A stretch of 64,000 nucleotides of DNA from CALBZG01 sp964486295 (GCA_964486295.1 CAZAMF010000009.1:1-64000); one strand, 5' to 3'; shown: positions 1 through 8,234, counted from the stretch's first letter. A program made the numbers and translations. Notes: generated from the sequence alone by a model not told the origin.

Positions 1-55
1 GAGCATCTGCCTTACAAGCAGAGGGTCATAGGTTCGAGCCCTATAGCGCCCACCA
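1..55 (+). tRNA. tRNA-Val (UAC), 5' end cut by window edge
   Basis: The anticodon stem TCTGC/GCAGA encloses the loop CTTACAA, giving anticodon TAC. A five-pair T stem around TTCGAGC, an acceptor 3' strand AGCGCCC, discriminator A and an encoded CCA (53-55) follow. The acceptor 5' strand and most of the D arm lie before the window. First visible member of a five-gene tRNA array. Confidence 0.93.
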
Positions 56-62
56 ATTTCGC

Positions 63-139
63 GGTCCGGTAGTTCAGTTGGTTAGAATGCCAGCCTGTCA
101 CGCTGGAGGTCGTCGGTTCGAGCCCGATCCGGATCGCCA
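63..139 (+). tRNA. tRNA-Asp (GUC)
   Basis: Complete cloverleaf. Acceptor GGTCCGG pairs with CCGGATC with one G-T pair, the anticodon loop CTGTCAC gives GTC, the T loop is TTCGAGC, the discriminator is G, and CCA is encoded at 137-139. Seven bases separate it from tRNA-Val, so the array is probably one transcript. Confidence 0.97.
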
Positions 140-165
140 TTTTTTTATTATTAATACAACAACAT

Positions 166-242
166 GGTGGGTATCGTCAAGCGGTTAAGACCCAGGGTTG
201 TGGCTCCTGTATACGAGGGTTCGAATCCCTCTACCCACCCCA
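166..242 (+). tRNA. tRNA-His (GUG) with encoded G-1
   Basis: The anticodon loop TTGTGGC gives GTG. Acceptor GTGGGTA (167-173) pairs with TACCCAC. G166 is the extra G-1 that pairs with discriminator C239, the identity hallmark of tRNA-His. CCA is encoded at 240-242. Confidence 0.97.
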
Positions 243-260
243 CTACTCTTATTCTGACAT

Positions 261-335
261 TGGGGTATCGCCAAGCGGTAAGGCAACGGATTCTGATTCC
301 GTCATTCGCAGGTTCAAATCCTGCTACCCTAGCCA
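261..335 (+). tRNA. tRNA-Gln (CUG)
   Basis: Stem ACGGA/TCCGT encloses the loop TTCTGAT, giving anticodon CTG, which reads CAG codons. Acceptor TGGGGTA pairs with TACCCTA through one G-T pair, the discriminator is G, and CCA is encoded at 333-335. Confidence 0.95.
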
Positions 336-367
336 ACCTATAACGCCGGATTTGGTTCCGGCTATAT

Positions 368-441
<74 letters not shown>

Positions 442-447
442 TCAAAA

Positions 448-486
448 CAAAAAGCTTACAATATCAATAATTGTAGGCTTTTTTAT
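448..486 (+). terminator. intrinsic terminator of the tRNA array
   Basis: AAAGCTTACAAT pairs with ATTGTAGGCTTT (one G-T pair) around a 7-base loop and runs into a T tract at 479-484. It lies seven bases after tRNA-Cys. Confidence 0.85.
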
Positions 487-552
487 TTGCCGTATTTCAT
501 ATATAATAAAATACACTATTTTTTGAAAAACTGAATGATTACGAAAGGATGA

Positions 553-1254
553 ATGATCCTGGTGATATTAAAAAAATGGGAAGACATACCACCATTTATG
601 AATAATCCAAACGTTCGTAAATATTACGACGGACTACACAGGAAAATCTTCAGTTTATTATTGAAGCGGGTATTTGATGTCATCGCCGGAATTCTCGCAC
701 TAATAATCCTATCTCCATTGATGCTTATTATCGGAGTTTCTATAAAAATCAGTTCGGAAGGCCCAATATTATTTCGGCAAGTTAGAGTTACCCAGTATGG
801 TAAACGCTTTCAAATATTCAAATTTCGGACTATGATCAAAAACGCAGATAAAGTCGGGGCCCAAGTCACCACGGCAAATGACAGCCGAATCACACCAATC
901 GGAAGATATCTCAGAAAATATCGACTTGACGAAATACCGCAGTTGCTTAATATTCTCACCGGCGATATGAGTTTTGTCGGGACCAGGCCGGAAGTCGTTA
1001 AATATGTGGACCATTATTCGGATGAGATGATGGCAACATTACTTTTGCCTGCAGGAATCACTTCGGAAGCCAGTATACATTATAAAGATGAAGAACAAAT
1101 GCTAGCCGATGCTGCGAATGCAGAAAAAACCTATATTGAGGTCATACTGCCCGAAAAGATGAAGTATAATTTAAAATGGCTTGAAGAATTTTGTTTCCGA
1201 AAAGATTTAGCTACTATGGTGCATACCTTATTTGCAGTTTTTACAGATAAATAA
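553..1254 (+). CDS. monotopic phosphoglycosyl transferase (bacterial sugar transferase family)
   Basis: 233 residues, the size of small PglC/WcaJ-core enzymes, which move a sugar-1-phosphate from a nucleotide sugar to undecaprenyl phosphate at the inner face of the membrane. One re-entrant or membrane helix spans residues 40-63. The family signature follows: FKFRTM near 90, the catalytic Asp-Glu pair in LDEIPQLLN (D126, E127), then GDMSFVGTRPEV. The ATG at 553 has GAAAGGA very close upstream. An alternative ATG at 598 would drop 15 residues without touching the domain, so the start is uncertain. It is the first gene of a three-gene cassette after the tRNA array. The sugar specificity is unknown. 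Confidence 0.88.
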   Translation: MILVILKKWEDIPPFMNNPNVRKYYDGLHRKIFSLLLKRVFDVIAGILALIILSPLMLIIGVSIKISSEGPILFRQVRVTQYGKRFQIFKFRTMIKNADKVGAQVTTANDSRITPIGRYLRKYRLDEIPQLLNILTGDMSFVGTRPEVVKYVDHYSDEMMATLLLPAGITSEASIHYKDEEQMLADAANAEKTYIEVILPEKMKYNLKWLEEFCFRKDLATMVHTLFAVFTDK

Positions 1255-1353
1255 AAATTAGATGATACGGAAAGTCGTGGAATAGCACCTGGCAATGATC
1301 AGGTTGGTTTCAACCAATTTCTATTAATATCTTACAAGAAAGTGGGTATTTTA

Positions 1354-2469
1354 ATGAAAAAGAAAATTTTAATTCTTGGTGTTTCATCAGTACAATTGGA
1401 CGCTATTGTAGAATTAAAAAAAATGGGCTATGAAATTTATGCTTGTGCTATGGCAAAGGACGGTCCGGGGGCCGATGCGGCAGATCACTTTGAAGAGATT
1501 AACATTTTGGACAAAGATTCCTTGATCAAATATATTATTAATAATAATGTATCTTTGGTTTACTCAGTTGGATCTGATCTTGCGATTCCCATCGCATCTT
1601 CGATTAGCGAGCAGCTGAATATGCCCCATTTTGTATCAGAAAAAACCGCCCGCTTATGTAACAACAAGAATTTGATGCGAACGGCTTTAAGTAATGAATT
1701 TGAAGGGAACATCAAATTTCAAGTGATTTCGGATATCAATAATGCAATAGAGTTAAACTACCCCTTCATTATGAAACCTTCTGACTCGCAAGGCCAAAGA
1801 GGAGTGGCATTGATCAATAATTATAACGAATTTTTGAAATGCTACGAGATTTCAAAAAGCTTTTCTCGTTCAAAGCTTGTATTAATAGAACAGTATATCC
1901 AGGGGCGAGAGTTGTCAGTTAACGGCTTTCTTATAGATGGGGAACTAAGATATCTAATTGCATCTGATAGAATTACCTGGCCTGGATATATCGGATTGAT
2001 ACATCAGCACATCGTTCCAGCGAGGGGTCTTTCCTCCGAGGCAAAAGAAAAGTTGAAAAGAATAATAATATCAGCATGCAAAAAGTTAAATATTTCCAAT
2101 GGGCCGGTATATGCTCAAATGAAAATGGAAAACGGTGTCCCTTATATAATTGAAGTAACGCCTCGTTTGGATGGGTGCCACCTTTGGAAAATCTTAAGTC
2201 TCTATACAGGAATAAATTTACTGAAACTCACATTTGAGTTTTTATTGAATAATGATACATCAGAACTTAATAATCGATTTAAAAAATTTAAGGGCGAATA
2301 TGTCATGGAGTTCATATGTCAGGAGCCGAATACCAAGGCTGATTATTCGAGATATCATCGTAAAATAGAAAATTCATTAACATATTTCAATTATTATGAG
2401 CAGGGAGATCCTATCAAACCGGTGAATGGCAAATTTGAAAAAATAGGATATTTCATATACAAAACATGA
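1354..2469 (+). CDS. ATP-grasp family enzyme of a surface-glycan cassette
   Basis: About 371 residues from the ATG at 1354, which has AAGAAAGTGG upstream; a GTG at 1342 would add four residues. The N-terminal part (KKKILILGVSSVQ) is a Rossmann-like pre-ATP-grasp domain. The central part has the ATP-grasp motif FIMKPSDSQGQRGV, and the C-terminal metal site reads IIEVTPRLDG, with Thr where carboxylases of the family usually have Asn. Such proteins ligate a carboxylate to an amine or thiol. Lying between two phosphoglycosyl transferases, it probably decorates a sugar or carrier-linked intermediate, for example by adding an amino acid. That role is inferred from position only. Confidence 0.75.
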   Translation: MKKKILILGVSSVQLDAIVELKKMGYEIYACAMAKDGPGADAADHFEEINILDKDSLIKYIINNNVSLVYSVGSDLAIPIASSISEQLNMPHFVSEKTARLCNNKNLMRTALSNEFEGNIKFQVISDINNAIELNYPFIMKPSDSQGQRGVALINNYNEFLKCYEISKSFSRSKLVLIEQYIQGRELSVNGFLIDGELRYLIASDRITWPGYIGLIHQHIVPARGLSSEAKEKLKRIIISACKKLNISNGPVYAQMKMENGVPYIIEVTPRLDGCHLWKILSLYTGINLLKLTFEFLLNNDTSELNNRFKKFKGEYVMEFICQEPNTKADYSRYHRKIENSLTYFNYYEQGDPIKPVNGKFEKIGYFIYKT

Positions 2470-2522
2470 TTGCATTATTAAAACTGTATTGAAACATAAA
2501 AAAGTGCCGAATGGAGTCTATT

Positions 2523-3110
2523 ATGTATCGAAATGTTGGGAAAAGGTTTCTGGATATTCTAATTTGCTTTGCCGTGTTCCCGCTATTGCTTATCTTTTTA
2601 TTACCTGTATCTTTATTGATCAAATTGGACGATCAAGGGCCAGTTTTTTACAATGCAGATAGATATGGCAAAAACATGAAAGTCTTCAAAATGTTTAAGT
2701 TTAGGTCGATGAAGGTAAATGCTCCTGATATTCGTAATTTAGACGGTTCGACATATAACTCCGCCGATGACCCAAGGCTGACAAGGGTCGGGAAATTTAT
2801 TCGCAAGGCGAGTATTGATGAATTGCCTCAAGTAATCAATGTGCTGATCGGTGATATGAGTTTTGTCGGTCCGAGGCCAAGCCCCTTGGGAGATAAAAGC
2901 AATTACCCCCATGAATTTTTCAGAAGATATGAGGTTCTACCTGGCGTTACCGGTTATAATCAAATTATGCTGAGAAATAAGGCAAGTCTTGCAGAACGTA
3001 TCGAGAATGATAATTTTTATGTTGATAATCTTTCATTCGGTTTAGATTTGAAAATAGTATTGATGACTTTGGTAACAGTTTTGACCTCCAAGAACATTTA
3101 TCGCAATTAA
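2523..3110 (+). CDS. second monotopic phosphoglycosyl transferase
   Basis: About 195 residues. The start at 2523 is preferred over the ATG at 2511 because GGAG at 2513-2516 is correctly spaced from it. One membrane segment occupies roughly residues 9-34. FKMFKFRSM, the Asp-Glu dyad in IDELPQVINV (about D99, E100) and GDMSFVGPRPSP define the same family as the gene at 553. The C-terminal part (PGVTGYNQI) is the usual EpsL/WcaJ-type ending. It is clearly divergent from its neighbour, so this is not a recent duplication. The two enzymes could start two glycans or use two sugar donors; nothing here decides which. Confidence 0.88.
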   Translation: MYRNVGKRFLDILICFAVFPLLLIFLLPVSLLIKLDDQGPVFYNADRYGKNMKVFKMFKFRSMKVNAPDIRNLDGSTYNSADDPRLTRVGKFIRKASIDELPQVINVLIGDMSFVGPRPSPLGDKSNYPHEFFRRYEVLPGVTGYNQIMLRNKASLAERIENDNFYVDNLSFGLDLKIVLMTLVTVLTSKNIYRN

Positions 3111-3126
3111 AATGAATCGGTTGAAT

Positions 3127-3199
3127 GGCACTCGGATAACAGATCGTAATTAGTCTACCAAACATTACACCCAGTTCAAATCTAGGTATCGTCTCAATC
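3127..3199 (+). pseudogene. decayed tRNA-Cys copy
   Basis: From about 3165 to 3201 the sequence matches the tRNA-Cys 3' half (T arm, acceptor strand and the bases just after CCA) at 32 of 37 positions by hand alignment. The anticodon-arm region around GTCTACCAAAC resembles GTCTGCAAAACC of the intact gene. The acceptor and D arm are degraded and no cloverleaf forms. It is followed, like the intact gene, by a hairpin terminator. It looks like the far-side copy of a duplicated tRNA target. Confidence 0.6.
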
Positions 3200-3240
3200 A
3201 ATAACCCTGTAATTGCAATAATTACAGGGTTATTATTTTT
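3200..3240 (+). terminator. intrinsic terminator after the glycan cassette
   Basis: AATAACCCTGTAATT (3200-3214) and AATTACAGGGTTATT (3220-3234) form a 15-pair perfect stem followed by ATTTTT. It ends the plus-strand cassette and sits in the same place relative to the tRNA-Cys remnant as the terminator at 448-486 does to intact tRNA-Cys. Confidence 0.88.
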
Positions 3241-3319
3241 CAACTTATTTACCAAGCACCATATCAATTCAACTTTTTAGTAAAACCACTGCCGTATAAA
3301 TTTTTACGCAATTGGTATT

Positions 3320-5494
3320 TTATTTTATTACAGTAATCGAACAGGTTGCTTTGTAATTGCCATCGATAGTCGTTACAGTAATCAGCGCAGATCCTGATTT
3401 TTTTGCGATCACAATACCCGCTGTATCAACAGCTGCTACATGAAGATTACTCGATTTCCAAGTAATGGCTTGATTGGAAGCATCCCACGGATCAATTTTT
3501 GCGTTTAATCCAAATTGTTCTCCGACTCTTAGTGTGATCTGTGTTGGCTCAAGGATTACACCTTTTACTGGTATTATGGAACTGTCAATCTCAAAGATGG
3601 CGGTTACAGTAATATTTGAGGTTACATTACTATCTGTCCTTGGATTAGCCGTGTTGCCATCGCTCCAGCCAACAAAATGATAACCAGTGTTAGCCACCGC
3701 TGTTACCATTGAACCGTTACCGCCATACTTCACGGTCTGCACTCCAAGCCCATCAATCTTACCATGATCCCCGGAAATATACGTTAAAGTAATAAATGTT
3801 GGTGGTAAACTAGTCACTACGTTTATTACACAGGAATCCTGATATCCTCCGTCTGCGGTTATAACCTTAATCTCCGCATATCCAGCTTTGTTAGCCGTAA
3901 CCAGCCCATTTGCGTCAACCCTCGCTATTTTTGAATTACTCGATTTCCAGCTGACTAATTGGTTTGTAGCATCACTCGGATCAATGTTTGCAACCAGTTT
4001 TGCTTTCTCACCAACAAGCAGTGTTAAATTATCATAATTCAGGTTTACAGACGTTACCTTTTTGATATCCGGTTCAAAAATTGCTGTAACACTGATGGTT
4101 GCTGTGACATACGCGTCGGTCCGCGGATTTGCTATGCTTCCATCGCTCCATCTCACAAAATGATATCCGCTATCTGCCACCGCACTTACCAGAGTACCGT
4201 CTCCTCCATAGCTGACTGTTTGAGATGTCTCACCACTGATGGCTCCACCAGGTCCTGCATTATAGTTTAATGTGAAGCGATCAACTGCAAAGTTCGCAGT
4301 CACATTCAGGTCTGCAGTTACGTTGCTTTCCGTCCTCGGATTGGCCGTGCTGCCGTCACTCCAGCTAACAAAGTGGTAACCGACGTCCGGCACCGCGGTT
4401 ACTGCTGTGCCGTCACTGCTATAGTTGATGTTTTGATTCACTTCACCGGCAATCGTTCCGTAGGTCCCCGCCGCATAAGTAAGGTATAGCTTTGGTGTGA
4501 ATGCAGGCAGTATTTGGTGAAGATAGGCTGATCTCGCCTTACTGCCATCTGAAGTCAAGACTATGAGCCATTCATAATCCAGCTCATCGTTCAAACGATT
4601 AAAGGTCAGGTTCAATTCCCGTGCATACGATGGATCACCGTATGAAACGGCTCCGGCATTAGCGATCGTATAATTACCATATTCAATATAATAAGGCGGG
4701 GGGTTCACGGCATGCCTATGGGCCCATAGGAATGTGATGGGTTGATTATAGGCCCCCATGGTAGTTCTGACTAAGTCACTATTGGTGGCATTCCAAGTCT
4801 GGTCCTGGTCGATCGGGAAGTGCCCTGCAACAATTACAGGCTTTGACTTGTCAGGTCTCGTTGCCAGATATGTATTCAGGGCATTTATCTGGTTATCAGT
4901 ATAAAGCCCTACGTACGTACTTTGTTGGCTTGCTCCAAATAGAAATATATCGAAATTGAGGGTTTGTAACACACCGAAATAGGACGTATAACCAGAGTGT
5001 GAATAATAATCCCCAGGTATGTCCATGTCATGGTTACCGGCAATAAAGACAGGCACGGCATTGCCGTTATAAAGACTGACAGCAGCCTTAACCTCATCAT
5101 AGACATTGGAAAAACCCGAACCATATTCATAGGCTCCCGGTGCAGGTGATGTGTATGTGCTACCCGTATATAGATCTCCGCAGAAAATAATGACCTGTGG
5201 ATCTTGCGCCGCTTCCATGGCTTTCAGACATTGGACCATACGGGTGCGATTGGGCTCGGTTTCCAAGTGCAGGTCGGCTGTTACACTTATTCTGGTAAAA
5301 TCACTTCTGGCAAAATCATCATAGACCTCAAAACCGGCTTCAGCTACGGCTGAGCTGGCGGGGAAAAAACCCGATGCCAGGAACAAGACAAACACAATGG
5401 CAACCAGCATGATGATTTTTGAAGCGCTATTCTTCTTGCCTTTGCATTTATCCATCTGTCTCCAACGATAAATTAGTTTATTGAACGGGTCCAT
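3320..5494 (-). CDS. secreted calcineurin-like phosphoesterase with InlB B-type and Big_2 repeats
   Basis: 724 residues. GGGAGGT seven bases upstream supports the start at 5494. A hydrophobic segment at residues 27-46 followed by SAVAEA looks like a signal peptide or anchor. The metallophosphoesterase domain (about 68-330) keeps its metal motifs: TADLHLE (D74, H76), GDLY (D107), GNHD (N154-D156), GHFP (H225) and AHRH (H259, H261). After it come three B-repeat-like modules ending in GYHFV-WSDG and NPRT-x-VTA (about 335-405, 408-472, 565-630) and two Big_2 immunoglobulin-like modules (about 475-556 and 640-722). Phosphoesterases of this kind cleave phosphodiesters or nucleotides; the repeats suggest a cell-surface or matrix location. 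No LPxTG or SLH anchor is seen. It stands alone, convergent with the glycan cassette. Confidence 0.85.
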   Translation of the reverse strand: MDPFNKLIYRWRQMDKCKGKKNSASKIIMLVAIVFVLFLASGFFPASSAVAEAGFEVYDDFARSDFTRISVTADLHLETEPNRTRMVQCLKAMEAAQDPQVIIFCGDLYTGSTYTSPAPGAYEYGSGFSNVYDEVKAAVSLYNGNAVPVFIAGNHDMDIPGDYYSHSGYTSYFGVLQTLNFDIFLFGASQQSTYVGLYTDNQINALNTYLATRPDKSKPVIVAGHFPIDQDQTWNATNSDLVRTTMGAYNQPITFLWAHRHAVNPPPYYIEYGNYTIANAGAVSYGDPSYARELNLTFNRLNDELDYEWLIVLTSDGSKARSAYLHQILPAFTPKLYLTYAAGTYGTIAGEVNQNINYSSDGTAVTAVPDVGYHFVSWSDGSTANPRTESNVTADLNVTANFAVDRFTLNYNAGPGGAISGETSQTVSYGGDGTLVSAVADSGYHFVRWSDGSIANPRTDAYVTATISVTAIFEPDIKKVTSVNLNYDNLTLLVGEKAKLVANIDPSDATNQLVSWKSSNSKIARVDANGLVTANKAGYAEIKVITADGGYQDSCVINVVTSLPPTFITLTYISGDHGKIDGLGVQTVKYGGNGSMVTAVANTGYHFVGWSDGNTANPRTDSNVTSNITVTAIFEIDSSIIPVKGVILEPTQITLRVGEQFGLNAKIDPWDASNQAITWKSSNLHVAAVDTAGIVIAKKSGSALITVTTIDGNYKATCSITVIK

Positions 5495-5677
5495 TTTTTT
5501 ACCTCCCTCATAACAAATTCTGTTCTTGCAGCCGCTTTTATTTATGTGTATTAATATTAATTAAAATCACTTTCCAATTCTCATTGAGATATTATTTTTA
5601 TAATTATATCATAATATTCAGTATATTCCTACAATGAATTTATCGTTTGCTCAGTCAGAGTGCCGATGTCTTACTCT

Positions 5678-5720
5678 TTGTAGGCTTTGACCCAAACCCA
5701 GGGGGCGCATCCATCAAAAG
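5678..5720 (+). other. possible third tRNA 3'-end remnant
   Basis: GGGGGCGCATCCATCAAAA (5701-5719) resembles the tRNA-Cys 3' end plus flank (GGGTGTCGCCTCCATCAAAA) at about 17 of 20 positions with one gap. TTGTAGGCTTT just before it equals part of the tRNA-array terminator. No cloverleaf can be drawn. It is followed directly by a plus-strand terminator that has no plus-strand gene ahead of it. Confidence 0.35.
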
Positions 5721-5753
5721 AGCCTGTAACCACAGTAGTTACAGGCTTTTTTT
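5721..5753 (+). terminator. orphan intrinsic terminator
   Basis: AGCCTGTAAC and GTTACAGGCT form a ten-pair stem (5721-5747) followed by seven T. The upstream gene (3320-5494) is on the opposite strand, so this terminator has no obvious plus-strand client. This fits a lost tRNA gene. Confidence 0.8.
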
Positions 5754-5770
5754 CTGTCACATCTAACTTT

Positions 5771-6223
5771 TTATTTAAGATATTTCCTCATATAATATCT
5801 ATCAAATCCATATTCCTTTACTCTGTCATAGATTTCGAAGCCATGATCAAGATAGAGTTTTTGTGTTTTCACATATTTTACGTGGGTGTATAATCTGCAT
5901 TCCGACTTGCCGTTATTTCGGATGAAATTCTCACAAAATTCTACGAGTGCTTTTCCTATACCTTTGTTTCTGAATTTAGGATATACAGCAAGAATATCCA
6001 ACCACATAAAGTCTCCTTCTCCATCTTTGATCAGGATAAATCCTGCAATCGAATCCCCGTCAATGGCAACAAATGTGTTATGGTGCAATACTCCTTCGTA
6101 AAGGTCCTCCAGCATGGGGCCAGGGGTCCTGCCGATGAGTAAAATATAATCTTTAAAGGCGGCTACACAGCAACTGTATAATTCGGGAACATCTTCCAAT
6201 TTGGCACTTCGAATTTCCACCAT
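5771..6223 (-). CDS. GNAT family N-acetyltransferase
   Basis: 150 residues, the normal size of a single GNAT domain, which transfers acetyl from acetyl-CoA to an amine. The acetyl-CoA loop is visible as RNKGIGKALV after the conserved beta strand WLDILAVYP, and the C-terminal strand LYLDHGFEIYDRVKEYG is typical. AGGAGG is only two bases from the ATG but five from the following GTG (codon 2), so translation may start at Val2. The substrate cannot be predicted. Confidence 0.85.
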   Translation of the reverse strand: MVEIRSAKLEDVPELYSCCVAAFKDYILLIGRTPGPMLEDLYEGVLHHNTFVAIDGDSIAGFILIKDGEGDFMWLDILAVYPKFRNKGIGKALVEFCENFIRNNGKSECRLYTHVKYVKTQKLYLDHGFEIYDRVKEYGFDRYYMRKYLK

Positions 6224-6248
6224 ACCCTCCTGATAAAACCATAAATAA

Positions 6249-6671
6249 TTATAGTTTATTTTTACGCAAAAGTTCTTCCAGTCTCTGCAAAATTTCGGTC
6301 TGATTTTTCAATTCAACCATTTGCTCATCCTGTAATGTGGCAAGGTAAGACAATGTTCTGTGATCTGTTTCTGCTTTAGCTTCATTTTGCGCTTGTATGA
6401 CGTTCTGGCCAACCATGATGATCGGCAAAAGGATCAGTTGCAGAACAGTTTGGGCGATATAAGTTACCCATACCATTACGCTGGCTGATTTAATAACCGG
6501 CGGTAACATACAAAGGTCAAGAAGCAAAAAGGCATAAGCGCACCACATGGTGCCAACACCTTTAGTGATCTTTACGGCGATCCAATCATTAAACTTATAT
6601 ATGCCCTTAAACTCCTTAGCCCTAAGCTCACTCGGATGAGTAACGTTGGGATGAATTTTTAAATCGTCCAT
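6249..6671 (-). CDS. small membrane protein, DUF1003-like
   Basis: 140 residues from the ATG at 6671 (AGGAGA six bases upstream; an earlier in-frame ATG at 6692 lacks a site). Two hydrophobic segments (around 45-65 and 72-95) are followed by a charged, probably coiled-coil tail (about 100-140). The order 'FNDWIAVKI, two helices, IIMVGQN, charged coil' matches the layout I know for DUF1003 membrane proteins, whose function is not established. The family call rests on memory of the pattern. Confidence 0.6.
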   Translation of the reverse strand: MDDLKIHPNVTHPSELRAKEFKGIYKFNDWIAVKITKGVGTMWCAYAFLLLDLCMLPPVIKSASVMVWVTYIAQTVLQLILLPIIMVGQNVIQAQNEAKAETDHRTLSYLATLQDEQMVELKNQTEILQRLEELLRKNKL

Positions 6672-6701
6672 TAGTATTCTCCTATATTTCAACTGATATT
6701 G

Positions 6702-6962
6702 TTATTTACATTTAGTCTTGAAGTGTTTCAAGACTAAGTAAGTTGCACTCATATCCATGCAGTAACAAACGGCCAGAATAGAATTGAATACGCTCTGTTT
6801 CTTTGTCATACGGCAACAGACAGTGGTTGGATATGATGATTTTTCATCTTTCCTAACTTGCTCACCGAGGAATGCATTGCCTACTACCGCAGTCCCCAGA
6901 TAGAAAGCTGTCACTGCTGCCGCGTGCTTTTTATAATCCCAATTTTTAAGAAATGTTTTCAT
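6702..6962 (-). CDS. small hypothetical protein
   Basis: 86 residues, not recognised. It begins MKTFLKNWDYKKH and has two weakly hydrophobic stretches (about 14-32 and 58-78) and five cysteines (VCCRM, AVCYCMD and one near the C-terminus). GGGGG lies about ten bases upstream. It sits 30 bases before the DUF1003-like gene on the same strand, so the two may be co-transcribed. Confidence 0.5.
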   Translation of the reverse strand: MKTFLKNWDYKKHAAAVTAFYLGTAVVGNAFLGEQVRKDEKSSYPTTVCCRMTKKQSVFNSILAVCYCMDMSATYLVLKHFKTKCK

Positions 6963-7014
6963 GAAATTTTGCCCCCTAGATATTGTAAAACGCTCTGCTT
7001 ATTTCAGTAACTTC

Positions 7015-7926
7015 TTAATTTATTCCGGCTCTCCTGCATGAAACGATCCATGGAGCGGGGAAACTTTCCATCATGTTCTTACTGTTGACTCTTGATACTT
7101 CCATATGGATTGCTTCCGTGCGTTCCAGGCCGTTTTCCTCAAGCAATGACGTGAGCGAGGTCAAAATACCAAAATCCAGTGTATAGATCACGAAGTTCAT
7201 ATCAGGATTAAATCGCAGAAGACTTTTGATCTCCTCACTGATCCGGGAAGACGCTACGATAAAAGCTATGCCTGGTGCAGGCAAGGTTTCCCAAGCTTTA
7301 TCATTCAGAGACTCAACAACGGTTACATTGCGAAGGCCGAACTTCTCCATATTCTCTTCCATAGTGCTTCTGTCATGGCTGTCATATTCCACGGCTATAA
7401 CATTGCCCTCCGCAGCAATCATGGCCGCTTCCACCACGATGCTCTCGCCGGAGATGACGCATAAATTATCACGGTCCCCTAGATTAAGCTTATTCATGAT
7501 AACCGCTCTGACTTCCCGGCATGCATAATGGACCGATCCATAGGCGAAACGTCGATTCTCGATACCTATATGATAATTTGTTTCCGCATTAGGATTCAGG
7601 ATCAGCATCGCTGCGGAAGCATTGATGCCTCGATTGATCATGTTCGATATTTTGTTATGCTTGATTTCACCCGAAGGATCAGACCCTTCGTTATACCAGA
7701 TATCGCAATCCCCCAGTTCTGCATTCCACATGTCATAAAAGATCTCCTCGTGCCCTGCATCTGTAAAGACCAGAACCGCCCGATTACACAAAACAGTTGG
7801 GATCAGGTTTTTATTTCTTCCTGTAATGTCCAGCATTTTCAAATCAGTCAGATTGAGTTCAACATTTTGAGAAAAATACCGAAGCCAGGATAAAACGACC
7901 TCATTTGTAAACATTTTTTGTTCCAC
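7015..7926 (-). CDS. CbiE/CbiT-like protein with degenerate methyltransferase motif
   Basis: 303 residues. It starts at a GTG (7926) with GGAGG eight bases upstream. The N-terminal half resembles the C-terminal part of CbiE (LNLTDLKMLDITGRN, then VLCNRAVLVFTDAG). The second half follows CbiT layout (FAYGSVHYACREVRAVIMNKL, then AMIAAEGNVIAVEYD). In true precorrin-6Y or cobalt-precorrin methylases these domains bind S-adenosylmethionine. Here the expected Gly-rich loop is replaced by CVISGESIVVEAA and the first half of CbiE is missing. There are no other cobalamin genes nearby. It may be a non-catalytic or repurposed relative. The assignment is by pattern recognition only. Confidence 0.5.
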   Translation of the reverse strand: MEQKMFTNEVVLSWLRYFSQNVELNLTDLKMLDITGRNKNLIPTVLCNRAVLVFTDAGHEEIFYDMWNAELGDCDIWYNEGSDPSGEIKHNKISNMINRGINASAAMLILNPNAETNYHIGIENRRFAYGSVHYACREVRAVIMNKLNLGDRDNLCVISGESIVVEAAMIAAEGNVIAVEYDSHDRSTMEENMEKFGLRNVTVVESLNDKAWETLPAPGIAFIVASSRISEEIKSLLRFNPDMNFVIYTLDFGILTSLTSLLEENGLERTEAIHMEVSRVNSKNMMESFPAPWIVSCRRAGIN

Positions 7927-7982
7927 AGATGCAACCTCCTAATTTTAGTTACGATAACATTATTATCTTAAATGAATGGTTA

Positions 7983-8234
7983 TCATTTGGCGCGCTTTAC
8001 AATAAATAATAGTACACAAGCACCTAACACAGCCACCATGATACTCCACAGGTTAAATCCGGTTACACCGACTCCTCCAAAGATCCGCATGATAAATCCG
8101 CCAATCATAGCTCCGACAATGCCGACCGCAATATTCCCCAAAATGCCCATTTGATTGCCCCGGCCTGTCAGTTTGCTTGCAATCCATCCCGCAAGGGCGC
8201 CTACCACCAGCCAGGCAAGAATACCCATTCCCAT
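7983..8234 (-). CDS. GlsB/YeaQ/YmgE family small membrane protein
   Basis: 83 residues with three hydrophobic segments and Gly-rich helices (GILAWLVVGALAGWIASKLTG, GNIAVGIVGAMIGGFI). This is the classic transglycosylase-associated-protein pattern, a stress-induced inner-membrane family without a proven activity. AAGGAGA eight bases upstream supports the start. It lies between two genes of unrelated type and probably has its own promoter. Confidence 0.88.
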   Translation of the reverse strand: MGMGILAWLVVGALAGWIASKLTGRGNQMGILGNIAVGIVGAMIGGFIMRIFGGVGVTGFNLWSIMVAVLGACVLLFIVKRAK

